14,832 nucleotides of DNA from Flavobacterium sp. (GTDB lineage: Bacteria > Bacteroidota > Bacteroidia > Flavobacteriales > Flavobacteriaceae). This document shows positions 9,417 to 14,832 of this stretch, piece by piece. Where the stretch lies: the NCBI RefSeq assembly GCF_030146175.1, contig NZ_JASLCE010000070.1, positions 1 through 14,832 of the forward strand, written 5' to 3'. The notes beneath the pieces were generated by a model. That model made no database searches, was not told the origin of the DNA, and saw only the letters and a list, made by a program, of their open reading frames with translations. Numbering within the stretch: the first letter of the stretch is position 1; each line of letters starts with the position of its first letter. Made by a program: the position numbers and the translations under genes.

Positions 9417-9444
9417 TGTTATAATCCTTATTTAATTAACTTTG
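9417..9444 (+). promoter_or_regulatory. Promoter of the DUF6913-dapA-ferritin group
   Basis: TTG at 9417-9419, 17 bases, then TAACTTTG at 9437-9444 match the Bacteroidota promoter consensus. The start point would be near 9450, leaving a leader of about 14 bases before the ATG at 9464. The element lies in the 48-bp divergent gap and overlaps the leader of the minus-strand lipoprotein gene. Confidence 0.72.
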
Positions 9445-9463
9445 TATTCCAAGTAAAAGTACT

Positions 9464-9982
9464 ATGTTTTTAAAAACAATAAAGGATTTTTTCCTAAAAA
9501 AAATCATTAAAAAAAGATTACCAAACTATAAACTTACCGTTACAACAGAGAAAATACAAACGATTGGTTTATTGCTGGATGAAAGTTATTTTTCGGCTCA
9601 GGACAATCTGATAAAGGAGTTGGTTGCACAGGGAATCCCGGAAAAAAACATCTCCATTTTGATTTATAAAGATAAGATTAAGAAAAAAGAGGTCTTTGAT
9701 TATCCTTTTTTTAGTAGAAAAGATATCACCTTGGGTGGGGAACCGGTTAAAAAGGAAGTATTGGATTTTTGTGAAAATCCATTCGATATGCTGATCGGAT
9801 ATTATGATGTGGAAAAAGCGCCGTTGGTTTGGGTGACGTTACAGTCGAAAGCCAAATTTAAAGCCGGATTTGCTACAATCGATAAGCGATTGCATCACTT
9901 TATGATCGCCACGGTAGCCGAAAAGTACCAGGAGTTTGTATCGGAATTGTTTCGATACCTGAAAATTTTAAACAAAATATAA
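9464..9982 (+). CDS. DUF6913-like protein of unknown function
   Basis: The 172-residue product is basic at its N-terminus (FLKTIKDFFLKKIIKKRLPN) and has no signal peptide or membrane span; that amphipathic basic helix could touch membrane or nucleic acid. The remainder looks like a small alpha/beta domain (IQTIGLLLDE, ISILIYKDK, FDMLIGYYDVE, AGFATID). It resembles the flavobacterial DUF6913 family that often sits before dapA; no function is known to me. The repeated hydrophobic strands ending in Asp or Glu, and the phrase DMLIGYYDVEKAPLVWVTLQSKAKFKAGF broken over residues 108-136, suggest a fold with an exposed acidic loop. It has its own promoter and ends 9 bp before dapA, so the two are almost certainly co-transcribed. 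Confidence 0.8.
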   Translation: MFLKTIKDFFLKKIIKKRLPNYKLTVTTEKIQTIGLLLDESYFSAQDNLIKELVAQGIPEKNISILIYKDKIKKKEVFDYPFFSRKDITLGGEPVKKEVLDFCENPFDMLIGYYDVEKAPLVWVTLQSKAKFKAGFATIDKRLHHFMIATVAEKYQEFVSELFRYLKILNKI

Positions 9983-9991
9983 AAAATAACC

Positions 9992-10873
9992 ATGCAATCA
10001 TTAATAGGAACCGGTGTTGCGCTTGTTACACCATTTAAAAAAGATTTTTCGGTAGACACCGAAGCATTGACCCGAATTGTAAACCATGTTGTGGATGGCG
10101 GAGTAGAATATTTGGTCGTTTTGGGAACAACGGGCGAATCGGCAACATTGAGCCAGGACGAAAAAGAACTGGTGATCAAAACGGTTATCGAAGCAAACAA
10201 CGGTCGCTTACCATTAGTATTGGGTGTTGGCGGAAACAACACGTATAAAGTGGTGGAGGAGTTAAAAACACGCGATCTTTCGGCTTTCCAGGCGATACTT
10301 TCGGTTTCACCGTACTATAATAAACCGACTCAGGAAGGGATTTACCAACACTTTAAAGCGGTAGCGGAAGCATCTCCAATACCGGTTATTCTATACAATG
10401 TACCGGGAAGAACGGCGAGTAATATGGTACCATCGACGGTAATCCGATTGGCAAATGATTTTAAAAATATTATCGGAATCAAAGAAGCTGCTGGTGACAT
10501 TGTGCAAGCAATGAAATTGATTCAGCACAAACCGGAAGGCTTTTTGGTGATTTCCGGAGATGATATGGTGACATTACCGATGGTTTTAGCTGGTGGTTCC
10601 GGAGTGATCTCCGTAATCGGTGAAGGTTTTCCAAAAGAATTCTCGGAAATGGTACGTTTGGGCTTGGAACGAAAAGTAGATGAAGCTTATAAATTGCATT
10701 ATCTGTTGGCCGACAGTATCGATATGATTTTCGAACAAGGTAATCCGGCTGGTATCAAAGCGGTGTTTAAATCACTGGGATTATCGGAAGATACGGTGCG
10801 TTTGCCATTGGTAAATGTTAACGAAGATTTAGCAAAACGCATTGACGATTTTGTAAAGAAAATAGTAAATTAG
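9992..10873 (+). CDS. dapA: 4-hydroxy-tetrahydrodipicolinate synthase
   Basis: DapA condenses pyruvate with L-aspartate semialdehyde, the first committed step to diaminopimelate (cell-wall cross-link) and lysine. The 293-residue (beta/alpha)8 barrel starts with the family phrase [10 protein letters not shown] (6-15) and shows GTTGES (45-50), [11 protein letters not shown] (106-116), the catalytic tyrosine Y135 in LYNVPGRT, the Schiff-base lysine K164 in GIKEAAGD, and NPAGIKAV (251-258) near the C-terminus. Length and all active-site motifs are normal. It lies 9 bp after the DUF6913-like gene and 24 bp before the ferritin gene. No lysine riboswitch or other leader structure is visible in front of it. 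Confidence 0.98.
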   Translation: MQSLIGTGVALVTPFKKDFSVDTEALTRIVNHVVDGGVEYLVVLGTTGESATLSQDEKELVIKTVIEANNGRLPLVLGVGGNNTYKVVEELKTRDLSAFQAILSVSPYYNKPTQEGIYQHFKAVAEASPIPVILYNVPGRTASNMVPSTVIRLANDFKNIIGIKEAAGDIVQAMKLIQHKPEGFLVISGDDMVTLPMVLAGGSGVISVIGEGFPKEFSEMVRLGLERKVDEAYKLHYLLADSIDMIFEQGNPAGIKAVFKSLGLSEDTVRLPLVNVNEDLAKRIDDFVKKIVN

Positions 10874-10897
10874 CCTTTAATTAAAAAAAAGAAATAT

Positions 10898-11410
10898 ATG
10901 TTATCAAAAACTATTGAAGCAGCTGTTAATAACCAGATTAAGGTAGAAGCGGATTCGTCACAGATATACTTAGCAATGGCGTCTTGGGCTGAAGTTCAGG
11001 GTTTTGAAGGGATTGCAACATTTATGTATGCGCAGTCCGACGAAGAAAGAATGCACATGCTAAAGCTTGTGAAATATGTAAACCAACGTGGCGGTCAGGC
11101 GCAAATTCCGGCCGTTATCGAGCCATCATTGGACTATTCGTCTTTTAAAGCATTGTTTACGCAATTGTTCGAACACGAAGTAATGGTGTCGGCAAGTATC
11201 AACGAATTGGTCCATGTTTCCTTATCGGAAAGAGACTATGCAACGCATAACTTCCTACAGTGGTATGTTTCGGAACAAATCGAAGAAGAAGCTACAGCAA
11301 GAACTATTTTAGACAAAATCAATCTTATTGGAGACGATAAAGGAGGATTGTACCTGTTTGATAATGATATGAAAAATTTCAGCGGGAATCAGCCAACGTC
11401 GGCACAATAA
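10898..11410 (+). CDS. Non-heme ferritin (iron storage)
   Basis: This bacterial ferritin oxidises Fe(II) and stores it as ferric mineral in a 24-subunit shell. The 170-residue four-helix protein has a complete ferroxidase centre of the E. coli FtnA type at the same numbering: E17, E50, H53, E94, Q127 and E130, with Y24 nearby and further carboxylates E49, E126 and E129 that could form a third iron site. The absence of a haem-ligating Met pattern argues against bacterioferritin. A short polar tail (NFSGNQPTSAQ) follows helix E. It lies 24 bp after dapA with an A-rich leader and is closed by an intrinsic terminator. Co-transcription with dapA is likely but a separate promoter is not excluded. 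No Fur-box-like sequence was recognised. Confidence 0.96.
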   Translation: MLSKTIEAAVNNQIKVEADSSQIYLAMASWAEVQGFEGIATFMYAQSDEERMHMLKLVKYVNQRGGQAQIPAVIEPSLDYSSFKALFTQLFEHEVMVSASINELVHVSLSERDYATHNFLQWYVSEQIEEEATARTILDKINLIGDDKGGLYLFDNDMKNFSGNQPTSAQ

Positions 11411-11433
11411 TAGTATAAAAAACAAGTTTAAAG

Positions 11434-11466
11434 AAGATGTCATTTTACGGACATCTTTTTTGTTTT
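11434..11466 (+). terminator. Intrinsic terminator after the ferritin gene
   Basis: AAGATGTC (11434-11441) pairs with GACATCTT (11450-11457) around an 8-base loop and is followed by a T-rich tract (TTTTTGTTTTT when the stem's last bases are counted). It separates the dapA-ferritin group from the bamD operon. Confidence 0.85.
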
Positions 11467-11485
11467 TCGGCTGAAAAAAAAGATT

Positions 11486-11514
11486 TTGTAATCTCTAATT
11501 AATAACTAAATTTG
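11486..11514 (+). promoter_or_regulatory. Promoter of the bamD-rpoZ-coaBC-DUF4835 operon
   Basis: TTG at 11486-11488, 18 bases, then TAAATTTG at 11507-11514 match the Bacteroidota consensus. The start point would be near 11520, giving a leader of about 54 bases with a stem-loop close to its 5' end. Confidence 0.8.
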
Positions 11515-11524
11515 CATTTGCTTT

Positions 11525-11542
11525 CGGAAAAAGACTTTTCCG
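11525..11542 (+). promoter_or_regulatory. Stem-loop in the bamD leader
   Basis: CGGAAAA (11525-11531) is a perfect inverted repeat of TTTTCCG (11536-11542) around the four-base loop AGAC. It would form about five bases after the predicted transcription start. It is followed by GGTTTTG rather than a clean T-run, so an mRNA-stabilising 5' hairpin is as plausible as weak attenuation. The role is inferred only from position. Confidence 0.45.
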
Positions 11543-11573
11543 GGTTTTGAAGGCATAAAAACTGATAAATAAA

Positions 11574-12380
11574 ATGAGTAAATTTCTATACGTTTTTCTT
11601 GTTGCGGTTCTGTTAACCTCATGTAGCCAGTATCAAAAGGCTTTAAAATCGGAAGATTTGGCGATGAAATATGAAGTGGCAACCAAAATGTACGACGCCG
11701 GAAAATATTCAAAAGCGATACGTTTGTTCGAACAGATAGCAGCGCCAAACCGAGGAAAACCTCAGGCTGAAAAACTGTTTTATATGTTTGCACAGTCGTA
11801 TTATAAGACCAAACAGTACTATTTATCAGGATATCAGTTCGAATCATTTGTAGCGGGTTATCCGAAAAGTGAAAAAAGAGAAGAAGCTGCTTTTTTAGGC
11901 GCGAAAAGCTTTTATCAACTGTCACCGGTTTATTCGATAGACCAGACCGATACGCAAAAAGGTATCGATAAATTACAAGAGTATATCAATACGTATCCGG
12001 ATTCGCCTAACATGGCCGATGCGAATAAAATGATCACCGAATTGCGTCAGAAGCTGGAGAAAAAAGCATTCGAAATCGCAAAACAATACAATACTATCGG
12101 GGAATGGTCGCGCGATTACAATGCGGCGATTAAAGCACTGGACAATTTTATTGTCGATTACCCGGGTACAATTTATAAAGAAGATGCATTGTTTTATAAG
12201 TTCGATTCGACCTATAAACTGGCAATAAACAGTATTCATTCCAAAATGGAAGACCGTTTGCACACGGCTAAAACAGCCTATTCGGCGCTAATCCGTTTTA
12301 AGGGAGATACCAAATACAAAGCAAAAGCCGATGAAATGTTGGCCAATATTGATAAAGAATTACAACAATTTTCTAAATAA
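11574..12380 (+). CDS. bamD: Outer-membrane assembly lipoprotein BamD
   Basis: BamD is the essential lipoprotein of the BAM complex that inserts beta-barrel proteins into the outer membrane. The 268-residue product has a lipoprotein signal: hydrophobic FLYVFLVAVLLTS, then C17 in LLTSC, followed by SQYQKALKSEDLAMKYE, the typical Bacteroidota BamD N-terminus. Tetratricopeptide-like helical pairs follow, seen in YEVATKMYDAGKYSKAIRLFEQI (33-55), EKLFYMFAQSYYKTKQYYLSGYQFESFVAGYP (66-97) and the later blocks with YINTYPDS and FIVDYPGT. Each ends in the Y-P motif common to BamD repeats. It is the first gene of a four-gene operon, 11 bp before rpoZ, behind a clear promoter and a leader hairpin. Confidence 0.94.
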   Translation: MSKFLYVFLVAVLLTSCSQYQKALKSEDLAMKYEVATKMYDAGKYSKAIRLFEQIAAPNRGKPQAEKLFYMFAQSYYKTKQYYLSGYQFESFVAGYPKSEKREEAAFLGAKSFYQLSPVYSIDQTDTQKGIDKLQEYINTYPDSPNMADANKMITELRQKLEKKAFEIAKQYNTIGEWSRDYNAAIKALDNFIVDYPGTIYKEDALFYKFDSTYKLAINSIHSKMEDRLHTAKTAYSALIRFKGDTKYKAKADEMLANIDKELQQFSK

Positions 12381-12391
12381 TTAAGAACGTC

Positions 12392-12709
12392 ATGGATTTA
12401 AAAAAGACTACTGCTCCAGTTAACACGGTTACCTACAATAAGAGTAAGATTGAAGAGCCGACAGGAAACGTGTATGAAGCGATCACCATTATGGCAAAAA
12501 GAGCAAATCAGATTAATTCCGAAATCAAAAAAGAATTGATCGATAAGCTTGACGAGTTTGCTACTTACAATGACAGTCTTGAGGAAATTTTTGAAAACAA
12601 AGAGCAAATCGAAGTTTCCAAGTTCTACGAAAAACTACCAAAACCACATGCTTTAGCAGTACAAGAGTGGTTGGATGGTAAAATCTATTACAGAGACTCA
12701 AATAAATAA
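12392..12709 (+). CDS. rpoZ: RNA polymerase omega subunit (Bacteroidota type)
   Basis: Omega helps fold and hold the beta' subunit in RNA polymerase. The 105-residue product contains the short conserved omega/Rpb6 segment VYEAITIMAKRANQIN (27-42). The rest (EIKKELIDKLDEF, EEIFENKEQIEVSKFYEKLPKPHALAVQEWLDG) is specific to the Bacteroidota version. It lies 11 bp after bamD and 5 bp before coaBC, so it must be co-transcribed with them. The rpoZ-coaBC pairing is also found in other phyla, where omega lies close to dfp (coaBC), which supports the call. Confidence 0.9.
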   Translation: MDLKKTTAPVNTVTYNKSKIEEPTGNVYEAITIMAKRANQINSEIKKELIDKLDEFATYNDSLEEIFENKEQIEVSKFYEKLPKPHALAVQEWLDGKIYYRDSNK

Positions 12710-12714
12710 TCCTA

Positions 12715-13923
12715 ATGTCTGTTTTAAGCGGTAAAAAAATAATACTGGGTGTTTCTGGTGGAATTGCCGCATATAAAACGGCAACATTAGTTCGACTTCT
12801 TATCAAAGCAGGTGCTCAGGTCCAGGTGGTCATGACACCTGCTTCTAAAGATTTTGTAACCCCCTTAACGCTGTCGACCTTATCCAAGCGACCGGTTTTT
12901 TCCACTTTTTTTAATGAAGAAGATGAGAATGCCGTTTGGAACAACCATGTCGATTTAGCGCTTTGGGCCGATCTGATCGTAATTGCTCCGGCTACGGCCA
13001 ATACCCTTTCCAAAATGGTCAATGGCAATTGCGATAATCTACTCATTGCAACTTATCTTTCTGCAAAATGTCCGGTTTATTTCGCTCCGGCGATGGATCT
13101 GGATATGTATAAACATCCGTCTACCATTGCGAGTTTTAACGCTTTGCGGGATTTTGGGAATCATATTATTCCGGCCGAAAAAGGCGAATTGGCCAGTGGA
13201 CTTTCCGGAGAAGGGCGTATGGCTGAACCCGAAAATATAGTCGCTTTTCTCGAAAAAGATCTGGAAGACCAATTGCCATTACGCGGAAAAAAAATACTGG
13301 TTACTGCCGGTCCTACCTACGAAGCAATCGATCCGGTGCGTTTTATAGGGAATCATTCGTCCGGAAAAATGGGCTATGATATTGCCAAAGCTGCCGCCGA
13401 TGCCGGAGCCGAGGTAATTTTAGTATCCGGTCCGACACATTTGGATATCAAACACGAACACATTCAGATCCGACGGGTGCAATCGGCACTGGAAATGTAT
13501 GACGCGTGTCACGACTATTTTGATCAGGTCGATACGGCTGTTTCGGCTGCTGCGGTTGCCGATTATCGTCCGAAAAATGTTGCTAGTCAGAAAATAAAAA
13601 AGAATGATGCTGCGTTTTCCATAGAACTGGAAAAAACAAAAGATATACTCGCTTCGCTGGGCGAGGTCAAAAAAAATCAGTTTTTGATTGGATTTGCACT
13701 GGAAACCGAAAATGAAATTGAGCATGCCAAGCAGAAAATTCAGAAAAAAAACTTAGATTTGATAGTTTTAAATTCATTAAACGATACCGGTGCCGGTTTT
13801 GGTAAACCAACCAATAAGGTAACGTTTATTGATAGGAATTTTTTAGTCGAGCCGATGGAACTTAAAACCAAAGAAGAAGTCGCTCAGGATATTGTCAACA
13901 AAATAATAGCTCATTATGCGTAA
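12715..13923 (+). CDS. coaBC: Bifunctional phosphopantothenoylcysteine decarboxylase / phosphopantothenate-cysteine ligase
   Basis: CoaBC makes 4'-phosphopantothenoylcysteine (CoaB) and decarboxylates it to 4'-phosphopantetheine (CoaC, FMN-dependent), two successive steps of coenzyme A synthesis. The CoaC domain (about 5-185) has GVSGGIAAYK (12-21), the catalytic H78 in NNHVDLALWADL, and APATAN (91-96). The CoaB domain (about 188-402) has TAGPTYEAIDPVRFIGNHSSGKMG (197-220), AAVADYRP (279-286) and KIKK (293-296). Two classical CoaC residues differ: the PAMN motif reads PAMD (D128), and the Cys of the flexible flap (ACG in E. coli) is Ser (S161 in LASGLSGEGRM). The protein is otherwise full length at 402 residues, and I suspect the changes are shared by Bacteroidota. 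It lies between rpoZ (5 bp) and the DUF4835 gene (8-bp overlap). Confidence 0.97.
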   Translation: MSVLSGKKIILGVSGGIAAYKTATLVRLLIKAGAQVQVVMTPASKDFVTPLTLSTLSKRPVFSTFFNEEDENAVWNNHVDLALWADLIVIAPATANTLSKMVNGNCDNLLIATYLSAKCPVYFAPAMDLDMYKHPSTIASFNALRDFGNHIIPAEKGELASGLSGEGRMAEPENIVAFLEKDLEDQLPLRGKKILVTAGPTYEAIDPVRFIGNHSSGKMGYDIAKAAADAGAEVILVSGPTHLDIKHEHIQIRRVQSALEMYDACHDYFDQVDTAVSAAAVADYRPKNVASQKIKKNDAAFSIELEKTKDILASLGEVKKNQFLIGFALETENEIEHAKQKIQKKNLDLIVLNSLNDTGAGFGKPTNKVTFIDRNFLVEPMELKTKEEVAQDIVNKIIAHYA

Positions 13924-14803
13924 CTGGATACTACTTATACTTACTTTTTTATCGTTAAACAGCTTTGCGCAGGAACTGAATTGTAGTGTAAGTGTAAATT
14001 ACAGTCAGATTACAAACGTAAACCCGCAGATTTTCAAAACCCTCGAAAAGCAGGTGACGGAGTTTATGAACAATACCAAATGGACTGAAAAAACTTTTAA
14101 GCAAAACGAAAGAATCAACTGTGTGGTATTTATCACGGTAAACGGTTTCGATTCCAACAACTTCGATGCGACCATTCAGGTGCAATCGTCCCGACCAATT
14201 TACAACTCGACCTATTCGTCACCGGTGTTTAATATTAACGACAAAGATTTTAAATTCCGTTATGTCGAATTCGAAAATATGTATTTTAACCCGAATAGCT
14301 TTGATTCCAATCTGATTTCGGTTTTGGCATTCTATGCGAATATGATCATAGGGATCGATGCGGATACTTATCAGAATATGGGTGGTGGAAAATACCTGGA
14401 TGCGGCTTTGGCAATTGCCAATGTAGCGCAGTCCAGCGGTTATGAAGGATGGATACAATCGGAAAAACGAAATACGCGTTACTATTTGATCAATGATATG
14501 TTGTCGAATACTTACGCGCCTTTTAGAGAAGCGATGTATCAGTATCATTTACAGGGATTGGATCGAATGGCTGAAAATCAGAAAACGGCCAAGGAAAAAG
14601 TAATTGCTTCGATCGAAACCCTTTCGAAAGTACACGACGTACGTCCGAATTCGTTCCTGATGCGGGTGTTTTTCGATGCTAAAGTGGACGAATTGGTAAG
14701 CATGTATTCCGGCGGACCAAATGTCGATATTGTACAACTGACTGAAAAATTAAATAGAATATCTCCATTAAATTCTTCTAAATGGAGTAATATAAAATAC
14801 TAA
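13916..14803 (+). CDS. DUF4835 family exported protein (PorD-like)
   Basis: The 295-residue product begins with a Sec signal peptide (MRNWILLILTFLSLNSFAQ, likely cut after SFA or FAQ) and has no further membrane span, so it should be periplasmic or surface associated. The mature part starts with ELNCSVSVNYSQI and contains NVNPQIFKTLEKQVTEFMNNTKW, the pattern I associate with DUF4835. Some annotation sources label this family PorD, linked to type IX secretion; I regard that link as tentative. The family commonly follows coaBC in Bacteroidota and is often followed by recN, which would lie beyond the window. The ATG sits inside the last codons of coaBC (ATGCGTAA), an 8-bp overlap that suggests translational coupling. 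Two cysteines (C23 and C69) could form a disulfide after export. Confidence 0.88.
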   Translation: MRNWILLILTFLSLNSFAQELNCSVSVNYSQITNVNPQIFKTLEKQVTEFMNNTKWTEKTFKQNERINCVVFITVNGFDSNNFDATIQVQSSRPIYNSTYSSPVFNINDKDFKFRYVEFENMYFNPNSFDSNLISVLAFYANMIIGIDADTYQNMGGGKYLDAALAIANVAQSSGYEGWIQSEKRNTRYYLINDMLSNTYAPFREAMYQYHLQGLDRMAENQKTAKEKVIASIETLSKVHDVRPNSFLMRVFFDAKVDELVSMYSGGPNVDIVQLTEKLNRISPLNSSKWSNIKY

Positions 14804-14808
14804 ATTTG
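14801..14808 (+). promoter_or_regulatory. Possible -7 element overlapping the DUF4835 stop codon
   Basis: TAAATTTG (14801-14808) matches TAnnTTTG and includes the stop codon TAA of the gene before it. No TTG lies 17-19 bases upstream, so the promoter would be weak or the match accidental. It could serve a gene just beyond the window end. Confidence 0.3.
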
Positions 14809-14832
14809 TGTTTTACTAAACCGCTGCACAAA

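Noticed and set aside
14763..14787. Inverted repeat CTCCATT/AATGGAG at the end of the DUF4835 gene
   Set aside because: Seven pairs with an 11-base loop inside coding sequence and no T-run after it; probably chance.

Overview
The window looks like ordinary chromosomal DNA from a flavobacterium (Bacteroidota, Flavobacteriaceae, probably Flavobacterium or a near relative). The evidence is the moderate-to-low GC content, the Bacteroidota promoter form TTG-N17-19-TAnnTTTG in front of several genes, A-rich leaders mostly without Shine-Dalgarno motifs, the short Bacteroidota-type RNA polymerase omega subunit, and lineage-restricted proteins (DUF6495-, DUF6913- and DUF4835-like). I see no mobile element, CRISPR array, tRNA, rRNA, prophage or other sign of recent transfer. 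Nearly all of the window is coding, and no gene-free stretch reaches 300 bases.

Layout. (1) Bases 1-2240 hold the 3' part of priA (replication restart helicase, 5' end outside the window). It meets tail to tail a LytTR response regulator on the minus strand (2237-2932), with overlapping stop codons. (2) A 178-bp gap carries a good promoter for the ribosomal cluster rpsF-rpsR-rplI (3111-4213), which ends at a strong intrinsic terminator. (3) A small DUF6495-like gene (4321-4791) and ligA (4876-6873) follow. (4) A divergent YhhN/TMEM86-like membrane protein (7016-7732) overlaps by 30 bp the end of a minus-strand pair that encodes a 5'-nucleotidase as two separate polypeptides: a lipoprotein with the substrate-binding domain (8633-9415), then a Tat-type metallophosphatase (7703-8620). 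(5) A plus-strand group has its own promoter: a DUF6913-like gene (9464-9982), dapA (9992-10873) and a ferritin gene (10898-11410), closed by a terminator. (6) The last group, with a clear promoter, is bamD - rpoZ - coaBC - DUF4835 (11574-14803), packed with gaps of 11 and 5 bp and a final overlap of 8 bp.

Most genes are core housekeeping: replication restart and DNA joining (priA, ligA), translation (bS6, bS18, bL9), transcription (rpoZ), lysine/cell-wall precursor synthesis (dapA), coenzyme A synthesis (coaBC), iron storage (ferritin), outer-membrane assembly (bamD) and nucleotide/phosphate scavenging in the periplasm (split 5'-nucleotidase). I did not find a convincing new multi-gene system. 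The points most worth checking are the CoaC domain, which lacks the textbook Asn and Cys of the decarboxylase site; the YhhN-like protein with Asn where the family has Asp; the split and order-inverted 5'-nucleotidase; the two overlapping convergent gene pairs without terminators; and a stem-loop near the predicted 5' end of the bamD operon mRNA.
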